Assembly: GCA_029202445.1 (NCBI GenBank)
Contig: CP119321.1
Span: forward strand, 310,001-374,000
Reading direction: 5' to 3'
DNA length: 64,000 bases
Origin: Candidatus Microbacterium phytovorans
GTDB lineage: Bacteria > Actinomycetota > Actinomycetes > Actinomycetales > Microbacteriaceae
The position numbers and the translations under genes are program-made. Positions 8,334-19,337 of this stretch are shown one piece after another (position 1 is the first letter of the stretch; the number at the start of each line of letters is the position of its first letter). Under the pieces are notes generated by a model, which searched no databases, was not told the origin of the DNA, and saw only the letters and a program-made list of their open reading frames with translations.

Positions 8334-8527
8334 GCGTTTCGTCTCGTCGCTGCGCTCCTCGCTCAACGACCGGGGGAGCGGAGGTGGCGTTTCGTCTCGG
8401 GCGCTGGGCGCCCTCGCTCAACGACCGGGGGAGCGGCGGTGGCGTTTCGTCTCGGGCGCTGGGCGCCCTCGCTCAACGACCGGAGGCCGCACCTCGGGCG
8501 TTGAGCGAGCGGAGCGAGACGAGACGC
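8334..8527 (+). repeat. three tandem copies of a GC-rich intergenic repeat plus one inverted copy
   Basis: Copies begin at 8334, 8387 and 8442 (periods 53 and 55). Each starts GCGTTTCGTCTCG and contains CTCGCTCAACGACCGG; copies 2 and 3 are nearly identical. At 8499-8527 the reverse complement recurs (GTTGAGCGAGCGGAGCGAG). The unit can form a stem between its start and an inverted copy. It fills the whole gap between the transglutaminase stop and the argS promoter. It behaves like a REP-type interspersed element of unknown function, perhaps stabilising or terminating the upstream mRNA. Confidence 0.8.
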
Positions 8528-8537
8528 CGCACCCTCG

Positions 8538-8543
8538 TAGAAT
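8538..8543 (+). promoter_or_regulatory. -10 box of the argS operon
   Basis: TAGAAT lies 9 bases before the argS ATG and follows the repeat cluster. The GGAGGG that would serve as ribosome-binding site lies between the box and the ATG, so the mRNA would carry at most a very short leader. Confidence 0.45.
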
Positions 8544-8552
8544 CGGAGGGTT

Positions 8553-10217
8553 ATGAATCCTGAAGCGCTCGCCGTCGCCCTGCTCGCCGTCGTCACCCCC
8601 CTCGCGGAGGCCCGACGCCCCGGCTCCAGCGAGGGCCTCACGGTGCAGGACTTCGCGCTCGAGCGTCCCAAGAGCCGCGACCACGGCGACTGGGCCTCCA
8701 ACGCCGCCCTGAAGCTCAGCAAGGTCGTCGGCGCCAACCCGCGTGAGTTCGCCGCCGAGATCGCCGAGGCGCTCGCCACCACCGACGGCGTCGCGAGCGT
8801 CGAGGTCGCCGGGCCCGGGTTCATCAACATCCGCCTCGACGCCGCCGCCGCCGGCGCGCTCGCCCGCACGATCGTCGAGGCCGGCACCGCGTTCGGCACG
8901 AACGACTCCCGCAGCGACGAGGTCATCAACCTCGAGTTCGTGAGCGCGAACCCCACGGGCCCCATCCACCTGGGCGGCACCCGCTGGGCCGCGGTGGGTG
9001 ACGCGCTCGCCCGCATCCTCTCGTCGCAGGGCGCCCAGGTGACCCGCGAGTACTACTTCAACGACCACGGCGCCCAGATCGACCGCTTCGCCCGCAGCCT
9101 CGTCGCCGCGCACGAGGGACTGCCCACGCCCGAAGACGGTTACGGTGGCGGCTACATCGCCGACATCGCCCAGCGCGTCGTCGCGGCCTACGACGGCGAC
9201 ATCGACGCCCTCGACCCCGCCGCAAAGCAGGAGGCGTTCCGCGAGGTGGGCGTCGGGCTCATGTTCGACGAGATCAAGGCGTCGCTCCACGACTTCGGCG
9301 TCGACTTCGACGTGTACTTCCACGAGAACGACCTGCACACCTCCGGCGCGGTCGACCGGGCCGTCGCACGGCTGCGCGAACTCGGCCACATCTACGAGGC
9401 CGACGGCGCGACCTGGCTGCGCTCGACCGACTTCGGCGACGACAAGGACCGCGTCGTCATCAAGAGCGACGGCCAGCCCGCCTACATCTCGGGCGACCTC
9501 GCCTACTACCTCGACAAGCGCGAGCGCGGCTTCAACCGGTGCATCATCATGCTCGGGGCCGACCACCACGGCTACGTCCAGCGCCTCATGGCGATGACGG
9601 CCGCGTTCGGCGACGAGCCGTACGTCAACCTCCAGATCCTCATCGGCCAGATGGTGAACCTCGTCAAGGAGGGTCAGCCGGTGCGCATGTCCAAGCGCGC
9701 GGGCACCGTCGTCACGATGGAGGACCTCGTCGAGATCGTCGGCGTCGACGCGGCCCGCTACGCCCTCACGCGCAGCTCGGCCGACTCGAACCTCGACATC
9801 GACCTCGACGTGCTGCAGAAGCGCACGAACGACAACCCCGTCTTCTACGTGCAGTACGCCCACGCGCGCACGCACAACGTCGCGCGCAACGCCGCGGCGG
9901 CCGGAGTCACCCGCGACGCGTTCGCGCCCGAGCTCCTCGACCACGAGACCGAGTCGGCGCTGCTGGGAGCCCTGCAGGAGTTCCCGCGCGTCGTCGCGTT
10001 CGCCGCGGAGGTACGCGAGCCGCACCGCGTCGCCCGCTACCTCGAAGAGCTCGCCGGGCTCTACCACCGCTGGTACGACAACTGCCGCGTCACGCCGCTC
10101 GGCGACGAGGAGGTCACCGACCTCCACCGCACGCGGCTGTGGCTCAACGATGCCACCGGCCAGGTGCTCCGCAACGGACTCACGCTCCTCGGGGTCACCG
10201 CCCCCGAGCGCATGTGA
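8553..10217 (+). CDS. argS: arginine--tRNA ligase
   Basis: A 554-residue class I synthetase that charges tRNA-Arg with arginine in the cytoplasm. It has the N-terminal Arg-tRNA synthetase domain, the HIGH-type signature PIHLGG at about residue 139 after FVSANPTG, an RMSKRAG KMSKS-type loop at about 378, and the C-terminal DALR anticodon-binding domain. Full length for the family. ATG 8553 follows GGAGGG. It is the first gene of the argS-lysA-hom-thr run typical of actinobacteria. Confidence 0.97.
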   Translation: MNPEALAVALLAVVTPLAEARRPGSSEGLTVQDFALERPKSRDHGDWASNAALKLSKVVGANPREFAAEIAEALATTDGVASVEVAGPGFINIRLDAAAAGALARTIVEAGTAFGTNDSRSDEVINLEFVSANPTGPIHLGGTRWAAVGDALARILSSQGAQVTREYYFNDHGAQIDRFARSLVAAHEGLPTPEDGYGGGYIADIAQRVVAAYDGDIDALDPAAKQEAFREVGVGLMFDEIKASLHDFGVDFDVYFHENDLHTSGAVDRAVARLRELGHIYEADGATWLRSTDFGDDKDRVVIKSDGQPAYISGDLAYYLDKRERGFNRCIIMLGADHHGYVQRLMAMTAAFGDEPYVNLQILIGQMVNLVKEGQPVRMSKRAGTVVTMEDLVEIVGVDAARYALTRSSADSNLDIDLDVLQKRTNDNPVFYVQYAHARTHNVARNAAAAGVTRDAFAPELLDHETESALLGALQEFPRVVAFAAEVREPHRVARYLEELAGLYHRWYDNCRVTPLGDEEVTDLHRTRLWLNDATGQVLRNGLTLLGVTAPERM

Positions 10218-10228
10218 CGGATGCCGCG

Positions 10229-11062
10229 ATGAGCGCCGACAGTCAGCCCACGCAGCCGCTTCCCGACCCGGAAGCGCAGTGGGTGCTGTCGAGCCCGACC
10301 TCACCGCCGCGCCGTCGGCGGCGGTGGCCGTGGATCGTCGCGCTGATCGTCGTCGTCGCCCTCGCGATCGGCGCGTGGTTCGCGGGCGACGCGATCGCCC
10401 GCAGCATCGTCAAGCAGACCATCCGCGAGCAGGCGATCACCCAACTGTCGCTCCCGGCCGATCAGCAGATCGATGTGGAGCTCGACGGCGCCGTGCTTCT
10501 CGGCCTCATCGTCGGGAGCCTGCCCGAGGTGCGCGTGGCATCCGACGACGTGCCGCTCGGCCAGCTGACGGCCGACATCTCCGTCGTCGCGCAGGACGTC
10601 CCGGTGCACGGCGGGGGCGACTGGAGCGGCGCATACGCCACCGCGACCCTCGACGAGGCGCAGTTGGAGGGTCTTCTCGCGACCCTCGACGGCTTCCCGG
10701 CCGACACGGTCGAGATCGACGCCCCCGATGTCGCCGTGACGTTCGAGCTCAACGCGCTCGTCACGAAGGTGCCCGTCGGCGTCGCCCTCACGCCGCGCGC
10801 CGAGAACGGCGACCTCGTCCTGTCGCCGGCGTCGCTGCGGATCGCGGATGCCGAGATCTCCGCCGAGTCGATCGTGCAGCAGTTCGGCGCCCTGGCATCC
10901 ACCGTCGTGCGCGACTGGGACGTCTGCATCGCGCAGTACCTGCCCGCCGCGGTCACCCTGACGGGCGTGCGGGTGGATCCGGATGCCGTCGTCGCCGATT
11001 TCGAGATCGACAGCGCGATCCTGCGCGACACGTCGGCCCAAGAGAACGGCACCTGCAGCTGA
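10229..11062 (+). CDS. DUF2993 / LmeA-like lipid-binding membrane-anchored protein
   Basis: About 277 residues: a Pro-rich cytoplasmic start, a run of five Arg, one transmembrane helix (WPWIVALIVVVALAIGAWF), then an extracytoplasmic domain beginning RSIVKQTIREQ. This architecture fits the DUF2993 (LmeA) family; LmeA in mycobacteria binds phospholipid and supports lipomannan elongation. A GTG at 10214 overlapping the argS stop (ATGTGA) is an alternative start; I prefer ATG 10229, although neither has a good ribosome-binding site. It lies between argS and lysA, where this family is commonly found in actinobacteria. Confidence 0.75.
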   Translation: MSADSQPTQPLPDPEAQWVLSSPTSPPRRRRRWPWIVALIVVVALAIGAWFAGDAIARSIVKQTIREQAITQLSLPADQQIDVELDGAVLLGLIVGSLPEVRVASDDVPLGQLTADISVVAQDVPVHGGGDWSGAYATATLDEAQLEGLLATLDGFPADTVEIDAPDVAVTFELNALVTKVPVGVALTPRAENGDLVLSPASLRIADAEISAESIVQQFGALASTVVRDWDVCIAQYLPAAVTLTGVRVDPDAVVADFEIDSAILRDTSAQENGTCS

Positions 11063-11191
11063 GTCTCGCCGCCTGTCATCGGGGCAGGACCGGGTGGCCC
11101 GGTGCCCTAGACTTTGACCACCGCATGTCCGGACTGTCCAGGCGTGATCATCCCGCCGGCAGCCCCCGTCTCCACCCGATTGGTGCTCACC

Positions 11192-12622
11192 GTGTCCGCC
11201 TCTGAGAACCGTGCGCCCGTGCCGGAGTGGCTCGTCGCGCCGGACGACGCGAACGCGCTCGTCGCAACGGTCTGGCCGGCATCCGCTCATCGCGACGACC
11301 ACGGCGCCCTGTCGGTCGGCGGGGTCGGCGTGGCCGAGCTGCGCGAACGCTTCGGCACCCCGCTCTACGTGCTCGACGAGCCGGAGGTGCGCGCTCGCGC
11401 CCGCGCCGTCCGCGAGGCGTTCACCGCCGCGACCGGCCGCCACGGCGTGCAGGCCCGCGTCTACTACGCCGGTAAGGCGTTCCTGTCGACCGAGGTCGTG
11501 CGCTGGGTCACGAGCGAAGGCCTCGCCGTCGACGTCGCGACCGGCGGGGAGCTCGCCATCGCGCTCGCCGCGGGCGCCGACCCCGCCCGCATCGGACTCC
11601 ACGGCAACAACAAGTCGGTCGCCGAGCTCGAGCAGGCCGTCTCGGTCGGCGTCGGCTCGATCATCGTCGACAGCCCCATCGAAGTGGAGCGGCTCGGCGC
11701 GATCGCCGAACGCCTGCTCCCCTCCGGCGAGGCGCAGAACGTGCTCGTGCGCGTCAACAGCGGCGTCCACGCCGAGACGCACGACTTCCTGGCGACGGCG
11801 CACGAAGACCAGAAGTTCGGGTTCGCTCTCTCCGACGCGGCGGCCGTCGTGGCCCGCATCCGCGAGATCCCGTCACTGCGCTTCATCGGACTCCACTGCC
11901 ACATCGGCTCGCAGATCTTCGGGACGGCAGGCTTCGCGGAGTCGGCCGCCCGCCTCGTCGAACTGCACGCCGAGCTCCTCGAGGGCGGTGACGTCCCCGT
12001 GCTGAACCTCGGTGGCGGCTTCGGTATCGCGTACACGTCCGTCGACGACCCGACCCCGATCGAGGACCTCGCCGACGGCATCGTCGAGGCGGTCGCCCGC
12101 GAGTGCGACGTCCGCGGCATCCCCATGCCGAACCTCGCCTTCGAACCGGGCCGCGCCATCGTCGGCCGCGCCGGCGTCACGCTCTACGAAGTCGGCACGG
12201 TCAAGCCCGTCCGGGTGTCCGACGACCTCAGCCGCCTGTACGTGAGCGTCGACGGAGGCATGAGCGACAACGCGCGCCCCGCCCTCTACGGCGCGCAGTA
12301 TTCCGCCCGCATCGCGTCGCGCACGTCGGATGCCGTTCCCGCTCTCGCGCGCGTCGTCGGTCGGCACTGCGAGTCGGGCGACATCGTGGTGGATGCCGAG
12401 TACCTCCCGGCCGACGTGACCCCCGGCGATCTGCTGGCCGTGCCGGCGACCGGCGCCTACTGCTATTCGCTCGCGAGCAACTACAACGCCGTGCCCCGCC
12501 CGCCGGTGGTCGCCGTCGGAGAGGGCCGTGCCCGCCTCATCGTGCGAGGCGAGACGATCTCCGACATCCTGGCGCGCGACGTGGGCGCCGATCCGACCAC
12601 GACCGAGGGAACCGATGACTGA
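11192..12622 (+). CDS. lysA: diaminopimelate decarboxylase
   Basis: About 476 residues. This PLP enzyme converts meso-diaminopimelate to L-lysine, the last step of lysine synthesis. It has the fold-type III barrel with RVYYAGKAF (PLP lysine), HCHIGSQI, GGGFGI and EPGRAIVG phosphate-binding motifs, and a C-terminal domain with the CESGD active-site motif. The frame is open to a TTG at 11114; GTG 11192 is chosen because the family begins near here. A TAGACT -10-like box sits at 11108-11113, and a short ORF (11125-11205) overlaps the chosen start. Its stop overlaps the hom start by 8 bases. Confidence 0.93.
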   Translation: MSASENRAPVPEWLVAPDDANALVATVWPASAHRDDHGALSVGGVGVAELRERFGTPLYVLDEPEVRARARAVREAFTAATGRHGVQARVYYAGKAFLSTEVVRWVTSEGLAVDVATGGELAIALAAGADPARIGLHGNNKSVAELEQAVSVGVGSIIVDSPIEVERLGAIAERLLPSGEAQNVLVRVNSGVHAETHDFLATAHEDQKFGFALSDAAAVVARIREIPSLRFIGLHCHIGSQIFGTAGFAESAARLVELHAELLEGGDVPVLNLGGGFGIAYTSVDDPTPIEDLADGIVEAVARECDVRGIPMPNLAFEPGRAIVGRAGVTLYEVGTVKPVRVSDDLSRLYVSVDGGMSDNARPALYGAQYSARIASRTSDAVPALARVVGRHCESGDIVVDAEYLPADVTPGDLLAVPATGAYCYSLASNYNAVPRPPVVAVGEGRARLIVRGETISDILARDVGADPTTTEGTDD

Positions 12623-13958
12623 GAACCGTCGCCTCCGGGTGGCACTGCTGGGGGCCGGCTCCGTCGGCTCGCAGGTCGCCGCCCTCCTGCTGCAGCACTC
12701 CGCGGAACTGGCCGACCGGGCCGGTGCGGAACTCGAGCTCGTCGGCATCGCCGTGCGCGACCTCGACGCCCCGCGCGACACCGACCTGCCGCGAGAGCTG
12801 TTCACGACCGACGCGGAGCCTCTCATCGTCGGCAGCGACATCGTCATCGAGCTCATGGGCGGCATCGAGCCCGCCCGCACGGCGCTCCTGCAGGCGCTCA
12901 ACGCCGGCGCGGACGTCGTCACCGGCAACAAGGCGCTCCTCGCCACGCACGGACCGGAGCTGTTCGAGGCGGCCGACCAGGTGGGCGCGTCCGTCCACTA
13001 CGAGGCGGCCGTCGCCGGCGCGATCCCGATCATCCGGCCGCTCCGCGACTCGCTCGCGGGCGACCGCGTGCGTCGCATCCTCGCGATCGTCAACGGCACG
13101 ACCAACTACATCCTCGACCGCATGGACAGCGAGGGCGCCGAGTACGCCGACGTGCTCGCCGACGCCCAGCGGCTGGGCTACGCCGAGGCCGACCCCACGG
13201 CCGACGTCGAGGGCTTCGACGCCGCGCAGAAGGCCGCGATCCTCGCCTCGCTCGCGTTCCACACGACCGTTCCGCTCGAGGCGGTGCACCGCGAGGGCAT
13301 CTCCAGCATCGACGCGCAGATGATGGATGCCGCGCGCACCGCGGGCTACGTCATCAAGCTCCTCGCCGTGTGCGAGCGGCTGGAAGACGGCGACGGCGAG
13401 GCGATCTCGGTGCGGGTGCACCCCGCCCTCGTCCGCCGCGACCACCCGCTGGCGAGCGTCCGCGGCGCCAACAACGCCGTGTTCGTCCAGGCCGAGGCCG
13501 CCGGCGACCTGATGTTCTACGGGGCCGGTGCCGGCGGCATCCAGACCGCGTCCGCCGTGCTCGGCGACCTCGTCTCCGCGGCGCGCCGCCACATCGCCGG
13601 CGGGGTCGGCGTGGGGGAGTCCACGCGCGCGAACCTGCCGATCGCACCCGTCGGCCGCGCCGTCACGCGCTACCAGATCACCCTCGAGGTCGACGATCGT
13701 CCGGGCGTGCTCGCGACGATCGCGGGCATCCTCGCCGACGGACGCGTCTCGATCGCGACCGTAGAGCAGTCGATCATCGCGGAGGAGCTCGACGGCGAGC
13801 CCACCGCGGAGCAGACCACGGGAGCGGAGGGCCGGGCGCGCCTGGTCATCGGCACCCACAAGGCACAGGAGCAGGACCTCGCCGAGACGGTCGACCGTCT
13901 CGGCGCGAGCGACGTCGTCGAGCGCGTCGTCTCGGTCCTGCGCGTGGAAGGGAACTGA
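12615..13958 (+). CDS. hom: homoserine dehydrogenase
   Basis: 447 residues. It reduces aspartate semialdehyde to homoserine with NAD(P)H, the branch point to threonine and methionine. The N-terminal Rossmann motif is [11 protein letters not shown]. The catalytic region includes [23 protein letters not shown] and [15 protein letters not shown]-terminal ACT domain ([19 protein letters not shown], from about residue 354) is the usual threonine-feedback module. ATG 12615 overlaps the lysA stop and follows GAGGGA; the longer upstream frame is not needed. Confidence 0.96.
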   Translation: MTENRRLRVALLGAGSVGSQVAALLLQHSAELADRAGAELELVGIAVRDLDAPRDTDLPRELFTTDAEPLIVGSDIVIELMGGIEPARTALLQALNAGADVVTGNKALLATHGPELFEAADQVGASVHYEAAVAGAIPIIRPLRDSLAGDRVRRILAIVNGTTNYILDRMDSEGAEYADVLADAQRLGYAEADPTADVEGFDAAQKAAILASLAFHTTVPLEAVHREGISSIDAQMMDAARTAGYVIKLLAVCERLEDGDGEAISVRVHPALVRRDHPLASVRGANNAVFVQAEAAGDLMFYGAGAGGIQTASAVLGDLVSAARRHIAGGVGVGESTRANLPIAPVGRAVTRYQITLEVDDRPGVLATIAGILADGRVSIATVEQSIIAEELDGEPTAEQTTGAEGRARLVIGTHKAQEQDLAETVDRLGASDVVERVVSVLRVEGN

Positions 13959-13959
13959 C

Positions 13960-15039
13960 ATGGCACACGTCTGGCGCGGAGTCCTCCGCGAATTCGCCGA
14001 TCGGCTGGACGTCACCGACGCCTCGACGGTCGTCACCCTCGGCGAGGGCGGCACGCCGCTGATCCCGGCGCCGTCGCTCTCGCAGATCACGGGCGCCGAC
14101 GTCTACGTCAAGTTCGAGGGCATGAACCCGACGGGCTCGTTCAAGGACCGCGGCATGACGGTCGCGCTCTCCCGCGCGGTCGAGCACGGCGCAAAGGCCG
14201 TCATCTGCGCGTCGACGGGGAACACCTCGGCATCCGCTGCGGCCTACGCCGCCCACGCCGGCATCACGGCCGCCGTGCTCGTGCCCGAGGGCAAGATCGC
14301 GATGGGCAAGCTGAGCCAGGCCGTCATCCACAACGGACAGCTCATCCAGATCCGCGGCAACTTCGACGACTGCCTCGAGATCGCGCGCGAGCTCGCCGAC
14401 CACTACCCCGTCCACCTCGTGAACTCGGTCAACCCCGACCGCATCGAGGGGCAGAAGACGGCCGCCTACGAGGTCGTCAGCCAGCTCGGCGACGCCCCCG
14501 ACTTCCACTTCATCCCCGTCGGCAACGCCGGCAACTACACCGCCTACTCCCGCGGCTACCGCGAGGAGGTCGAGCGCGGCGTCTCGACGCGCGTCCCGCG
14601 CATGTTCGGGCTGCAGGCCGCCGGCTCCGCGCCCCTCGTCCGCGGCGAGGTCGTGCGCAACCCCGAGACGATCGCATCGGCGATCCGCATCGGCAATCCC
14701 GCATCGTGGGAGCTGGCGCTGGAGGCCCGTGACGCGACCGACGGCTGGTTCGGCGCCATCGACGACGACCGCATCCTCGCGGCACAGAAGCTGCTCGCCG
14801 GCACCGTGGGCGTCTTCGTCGAGCCCGCGTCGGCCATCAGCGTCGCCGGGTTGCTCGACCGCGCCGAGGCGGGCATCGTCCCGGCCGGCTCGAAGGTCGT
14901 CCTCACCGTCACCGGCCACGGACTCAAGGACCCGCAGTGGGCCCTGCGCCAGGCCGACGGCACCGAGGTGAAGCCCACGGTCGTCGACGCCGAGACGAGC
15001 GAGGTCGCCTCCGTCCTCGGACTGGCACCCTCGGCATGA
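13960..15039 (+). CDS. thrC: threonine synthase
   Basis: 359 residues. A PLP enzyme that turns O-phosphohomoserine into threonine and phosphate. Signatures are [14 protein letters not shown] (the Lys binds PLP), [13 protein letters not shown] and a Gly-rich [10 protein letters not shown] phosphate-binding loop. It starts one base after the hom stop and overlaps thrB by four bases (ATGA), so hom-thrC-thrB are translated as a unit. Confidence 0.97.
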   Translation: MAHVWRGVLREFADRLDVTDASTVVTLGEGGTPLIPAPSLSQITGADVYVKFEGMNPTGSFKDRGMTVALSRAVEHGAKAVICASTGNTSASAAAYAAHAGITAAVLVPEGKIAMGKLSQAVIHNGQLIQIRGNFDDCLEIARELADHYPVHLVNSVNPDRIEGQKTAAYEVVSQLGDAPDFHFIPVGNAGNYTAYSRGYREEVERGVSTRVPRMFGLQAAGSAPLVRGEVVRNPETIASAIRIGNPASWELALEARDATDGWFGAIDDDRILAAQKLLAGTVGVFVEPASAISVAGLLDRAEAGIVPAGSKVVLTVTGHGLKDPQWALRQADGTEVKPTVVDAETSEVASVLGLAPSA

Positions 15040-15992
15040 CGGGCGCGGCGTCCGCTACGCCGGCGCGCGCCGTCGCGGTGCGCGTGCCCGCGACGAGCGC
15101 GAACCTCGGTCCGGGATTCGACACGCTCGGTCTCGCGCTGAGCGTGTACGACGAGCTGACGGTGACGACCCTCGCCGAGCCCGGACGCCTGGAGATCACC
15201 GTGACGGGGGAGGGCGCCGGCGAGGTGCCCACCGACGCGTCGCACCTGGTGGTCCGAGCGATCGCGCACGCGTACGCCGCCGTCGGCCGCACGATGCCCG
15301 GCATCCACCTGTCCGCGCACAACACGATCCCGCACGGACGCGGCATGGGGTCGTCGGGCGCGGCGGTCGTCGCCGGCCTGCTGGCGGCGAAGGGCCTTCT
15401 CGCCGGCGACGTCGACTTCGGACCCGACCTGCTCCTGCGCCTGGCCACCGAGCTCGAGGGCCACCCCGACAACGTCGCGCCCGCCCTGTTCGGCGGCCTC
15501 ACGATCGCGTGGATGGACGAGAGCGGCCCGCAGCACAAGAAGCTCCTCGTGCACCGTGGCGTCTCGCCGCTCGTGTTCCGCCCCGACTTCACGATGTCCA
15601 CGAGCGTCGCCCGGGGGCTCGCGCCCCTGCAGGTGCCCCGTGAGGATGCCGTCTTCAACGTCTCGAGGTCGGCGCTCCTGATCGCGGCCCTCACGCAGAG
15701 CCCCGAACTGCTCATGGCGGCCACCGAGGACAAGCTGCACCAGTCGTATCGCGCGTCGGCGATGCCGGCCACCGACCAGCTCGTCCGCCGCCTCCGCGCA
15801 GCGGGTTTCGCCGCCGTCGTCTCGGGTGCGGGGCCGAGCGTGCTCGTGCTGGCGGACGGTCCCGGACGTCGCCTCGAAGCCGTCGAGGTGGCAGCCGGGG
15901 GAGACACCCCGTGGGAGCCGCTCCTGCTGGCTGTCGACGTCAAGGGTGCTACAGTGAGGGAGTATACGGAGGGTTCCACGACCAGCTCGTGA
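15036..15992 (+). CDS. thrB: homoserine kinase
   Basis: 318 residues of the GHMP kinase family; phosphorylates homoserine with ATP to feed thrC. Motif 1 is [16 protein letters not shown], the ATP-binding loop is [16 protein letters not shown] (about residues 99-114), and the C-terminal motif is [17 protein letters not shown] 15036 overlaps the thrC stop. The end of the gene contains TACAGT (15950-15955), a possible -10 box for rho. The 160-base gap to rho holds no other gene. Confidence 0.96.
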   Translation: MTGAASATPARAVAVRVPATSANLGPGFDTLGLALSVYDELTVTTLAEPGRLEITVTGEGAGEVPTDASHLVVRAIAHAYAAVGRTMPGIHLSAHNTIPHGRGMGSSGAAVVAGLLAAKGLLAGDVDFGPDLLLRLATELEGHPDNVAPALFGGLTIAWMDESGPQHKKLLVHRGVSPLVFRPDFTMSTSVARGLAPLQVPREDAVFNVSRSALLIAALTQSPELLMAATEDKLHQSYRASAMPATDQLVRRLRAAGFAAVVSGAGPSVLVLADGPGRRLEAVEVAAGGDTPWEPLLLAVDVKGATVREYTEGSTTSS

Positions 15993-16152
15993 ATCTGGCC
16001 TCCGTCGCAAATCTGCGAACCACCGTGTTACCCCCCGCTTCGGCGATCGCCGTCCTCTTCGGTCGCGAACGCGCCACTGCGGGGCGGGAGGGCGCCGCTA
16101 TGGACGGGCCCGAGACACGGTCAGTCCTATCCATATGTAAAAGGGAGAACTC

Positions 16153-18192
16153 GTGGAGTCCATCTCCGAGATCCAGACCGATGACGCCGCGCGCGAAGAC
16201 GCTGCCGTGGATGTCCCCACCGATGCGGCTCAGCCCGCCGAGAACGTAGAGGCCGCCGCGGCGGACGCTGCCACCGAGGAGCCCGCCGTTGCGGACGCTC
16301 CCGTTGAGGAGCCCGCTGCCGAGGAGGCTCCGGCCGAGGAGCCCGCCGTCGCGGACGCTCCCGCCGAGGAGCCCGCCGCCGAGGAGGCTCCCGTCGAGAA
16401 GCCCGCCAAGGCGCCCCGCAAGCGCGCCCCGCGTCGCGCCAAGAGCACCGACGTCGCCGCCGCTCCCGCCGAGACCCCCGCCGAGGCGGAGGCGTCCGTC
16501 GAAGCCGCCGCTGCGGCGTCGGGCGAGGAGACCGCGGTCGAGGCGCCGGTCGAGGCGCCGGCCGACGCGGCTGAAGCACCCGCCGCCGAGACCCCCGCCG
16601 AGACCCCCGACGCGGAGAAGAGCGACGCCGAGAAGGCCGACGCCCCCGCGAACGACAGCGCCGACGCCGACGCGACCGCTGACGGCTCGACCGATTCCGG
16701 CGACAACGGCGACGGCACGGCGGAGACCTCCGGCCGCAGCCGCAGCCGCTCGCGCAGCCGCAGCCGCAACCGCAACAAGGGCGGCGAGGGCGCGCAGAAC
16801 GCGTCCGCCCAGAACGGCCAGGGCAACCAGAACGGCCAGGGCAGCCAGAACGCCCAGAACGCCCAGAACGCCCAGGGCAACCAGAACAACGCGCCTGCCG
16901 AGGTGTCCGACGACGACGACCAGAGCCAGGGCCAGGGACGCGGACGCCAGCGCAACAAGCGCCGCGGTGCGCAGACGGGCGACGAGTTCGAGACCGAGAT
17001 CGGCGAGGACGACGTCCTCATCCCGATCGCCGGCATCCTCGACGTGCTCGACAACTACGCCTTCGTCCGCACGACGGGCTACCTGCCCGGCACGAGCGAC
17101 GTCTACGTCTCGCTCGGACAGGTCAAGAAGTACAACCTCCGCAAGGGCGACGCCGTCGTCGGCGCGATCAAGCAGCCGCGCGAGGGTGAGCAGTCCAGCC
17201 GCCAGAAGTACAACGCCCTCGTGAAGGTCGACTCCGTCAACGGCCTCTCGGTCGACGACGCCGCCGAGCGCGTCGAGTTCGGCAAGCTCACGCCGCTGTA
17301 CCCGCAGGAGCGCCTCCGCCTGGAGACCGCGCCCGAGAAGCTCACGCAGCGCATCATCGACCTCGTCGCTCCGATCGGCAAGGGTCAGCGCGGCCTCATC
17401 GTCGCCCCGCCCAAAGCCGGCAAGACGATCGTGCTCCAGCAGATCGCCAACGCGATCGCGACGAACAACCCCGAGGTCCACCTCATGGTCGTGCTCGTCG
17501 ACGAGCGCCCCGAAGAGGTCACGGACATGCAGCGCACGGTCAAGGGCGAGGTCATCGCCTCGACCTTCGACCGCCCCGCCGAAGACCACACGACCGTCGC
17601 CGAGCTCGCCATCGAGCGCGCCAAGCGCCTCGTGGAGCTCGGTCGCGACGTCGTCGTGCTGCTCGACTCGATCACTCGCCTCGGTCGCGCGTACAACATC
17701 TCCGCGCCGACCTCGGGTCGCGTGCTCACCGGTGGTGTCGACGCCTCGGCGCTCTACCCGCCCAAGCGCTTCTTCGGCGCCGCGCGCAACATCGAGAACG
17801 GTGGCTCGCTCACGATTCTCGCGACCGCGCTCGTCGAGACCGGTTCCAAGATGGACGAGGTCATCTTCGAGGAGTTCAAGGGCACCGGCAACAGCGAACT
17901 GCGCCTGAACCGCTCGCTCGCCGACAAGCGGATCTTCCCGGCCGTCGACGTCAACGCGTCGTCCACGCGCCGCGAGGAGATGCTCCTGTCGTCCGACGAG
18001 GTCAAGATCACGTGGAAGCTGCGTCGCGCCCTCGCGGGACTCGACCCGCAGCAGGCTCTCGAGGTCGTCCTCGGTAAGCTCAAGGAGACGCAGTCCAACG
18101 TCGAGTTCCTCGTGCAGATGCAGAAGTCGATCCCGACGCCCACCGGGCACGGCGGCGGCCACAGCCACGGCCACGAGAACAGCATCCGCTGA
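16153..18192 (+). CDS. rho: transcription termination factor Rho with long disordered N-terminal extension
   Basis: 679 residues, much longer than the roughly 420 of E. coli Rho. Residues 1-145 are an Ala/Glu/Pro-rich acidic region containing a 20-residue unit repeated twice. Residues about 190-275 are Ser/Arg, then Gln/Asn/Gly-rich, then Arg-rich. The conserved core follows: RNA-binding fold, Walker A APPKAGKT (about 417-424), [16 protein letters not shown] and the Q/R-loop region [20 protein letters not shown]. It ends in a His-rich tail. It is a hexameric RNA helicase that ends transcription. GTG 16153 follows AAGGGAGA. The long leader would allow autoregulation. Confidence 0.97.
   Translation: MESISEIQTDDAAREDAAVDVPTDAAQPAENVEAAAADAATEEPAVADAPVEEPAAEEAPAEEPAVADAPAEEPAAEEAPVEKPAKAPRKRAPRRAKSTDVAAAPAETPAEAEASVEAAAAASGEETAVEAPVEAPADAAEAPAAETPAETPDAEKSDAEKADAPANDSADADATADGSTDSGDNGDGTAETSGRSRSRSRSRSRNRNKGGEGAQNASAQNGQGNQNGQGSQNAQNAQNAQGNQNNAPAEVSDDDDQSQGQGRGRQRNKRRGAQTGDEFETEIGEDDVLIPIAGILDVLDNYAFVRTTGYLPGTSDVYVSLGQVKKYNLRKGDAVVGAIKQPREGEQSSRQKYNALVKVDSVNGLSVDDAAERVEFGKLTPLYPQERLRLETAPEKLTQRIIDLVAPIGKGQRGLIVAPPKAGKTIVLQQIANAIATNNPEVHLMVVLVDERPEEVTDMQRTVKGEVIASTFDRPAEDHTTVAELAIERAKRLVELGRDVVVLLDSITRLGRAYNISAPTSGRVLTGGVDASALYPPKRFFGAARNIENGGSLTILATALVETGSKMDEVIFEEFKGTGNSELRLNRSLADKRIFPAVDVNASSTRREEMLLSSDEVKITWKLRRALAGLDPQQALEVVLGKLKETQSNVEFLVQMQKSIPTPTGHGGGHSHGHENSIR
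16276..16395 (+). repeat. in-frame 60-base tandem repeat (two copies) in rho
   Basis: Two 60-base units (16276-16335 and 16336-16395) differ at a few third-codon positions. They encode two copies of a 20-residue Glu/Pro/Ala segment starting EEPAVADAP. The repeat lies in the disordered N-terminus of Rho and probably changes length by slippage or recombination. Confidence 0.8.
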
Positions 18193-18210
18193 CCCTCGCC
18201 GCCCACGATC

Positions 18211-19284
18211 GTGTTCGAGTCCGTCCAGGGGCTGATCGACGAGCATAAGGCGGTCCAGGAGGAGCTCTCCGACCCCGCCGTGCACGCCGACGCCGCCCGC
18301 GCCAAGCGGGTGAACCGCCGCTACGCCGAGCTCAGTCGGATCGTCGCCGCCCACGATGCGTGGGTCGCGGCATCCGACGACCTCGACGCGGCGCGCGAGC
18401 TCGCCAGGGAGGACGACGCCTTCGCCGCGGAGGTGCCGGCGCTGGAAGAGAGCCTCGCGGCCGCGCAGGAGCGCCTGCGCCGCCTGCTGATCCCGCGCGA
18501 CCCCGACGACGCGCGTGACGTGATCATGGAGATCAAGCAGGGCGAGGGCGGCGCGGAGTCCGCTCTGTTCGCGGCCGACCTGCTGCGGATGTACATCCAG
18601 TACGCCGCGTCGCAGGGGTGGAAGACCGAGCTCCTCGAACGCAACGAGAGCGATCTGGGCGGCTACAAAGACGTCCAGGTCGCCATCAAGGGCACGTCGT
18701 CCGACCCCGCGCAGGGCGTGTGGGCGCACCTGAAGTACGAGGGCGGGGTGCACCGCGTGCAGCGGGTGCCGGCCACGGAGTCTCAGGGGCGCATCCACAC
18801 CTCGACGACGGGCGTCCTGGTCTTCCCCGAGGTCGATGAGCCCGAGGAGATCCAGATCGACCCGAACGACCTGAAGATCGACGTCTTCCGCTCGTCCGGG
18901 CCCGGCGGGCAGTCCGTCAACACCACCGACTCGGCCGTCCGCATCACGCACGTGCCGACCGGGATCGTCGTCTCGATGCAGAACGAGAAGAGCCAGCTCC
19001 AGAACCGCGAGGCCGGCATGCGCGTGCTGCGGGCGCGGCTCCTCGCGAAGCAGCAGGAAGAGCTCGATGCTGCGGCATCCGATGCGCGGCGATCGCAGAT
19101 CCGCGGCATGGACCGCTCCGAGCGCATCCGCACGTACAACTTCCCCGAGAACCGCATCGCCGACCACCGCACCGGCTACAAGGCCTACAACCTCGATCAG
19201 GTGATGGACGGAGCCCTCGGCCCGATCATCGAGTCCGCGATCGCTGCCGACGAAGAGGCCCGGTTGGCGGCGCTCGGCTCCTGA
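18211..19284 (+). CDS. prfA: peptide chain release factor 1
   Basis: 357 residues. Recognises UAA and UAG stop codons and triggers peptide release. It has the RF1 codon-recognition motif in [10 protein letters not shown], the GGQ motif in [12 protein letters not shown] (about residue 232) and the usual N-terminal helical domain. GTG start 18 bases after rho. In many bacteria prmC follows directly; here a holin-like gene and a cysteine operon on the other strand separate them by 3 kb. Confidence 0.97.
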   Translation: MFESVQGLIDEHKAVQEELSDPAVHADAARAKRVNRRYAELSRIVAAHDAWVAASDDLDAARELAREDDAFAAEVPALEESLAAAQERLRRLLIPRDPDDARDVIMEIKQGEGGAESALFAADLLRMYIQYAASQGWKTELLERNESDLGGYKDVQVAIKGTSSDPAQGVWAHLKYEGGVHRVQRVPATESQGRIHTSTTGVLVFPEVDEPEEIQIDPNDLKIDVFRSSGPGGQSVNTTDSAVRITHVPTGIVVSMQNEKSQLQNREAGMRVLRARLLAKQQEELDAAASDARRSQIRGMDRSERIRTYNFPENRIADHRTGYKAYNLDQVMDGALGPIIESAIAADEEARLAALGS

Positions 19285-19337
19285 CACGGTCGGAAACGTG
19301 TCGCCGACAGGGCGGCGCTGAGCGCTACGCTCGCGTC

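Noticed and set aside
8334..8527. CRISPR array
   Set aside because: The repeats are spaced without unique spacers, one copy is inverted, and no cas gene is in the window.
15949..19287. 1112-codon open frame on the minus strand
   Set aside because: It lies antisense to rho and prfA, which have full motifs. Such long frames arise from GC-rich third codon positions, and its sequence is a low-complexity Arg/Gly/Val/Asp mixture.
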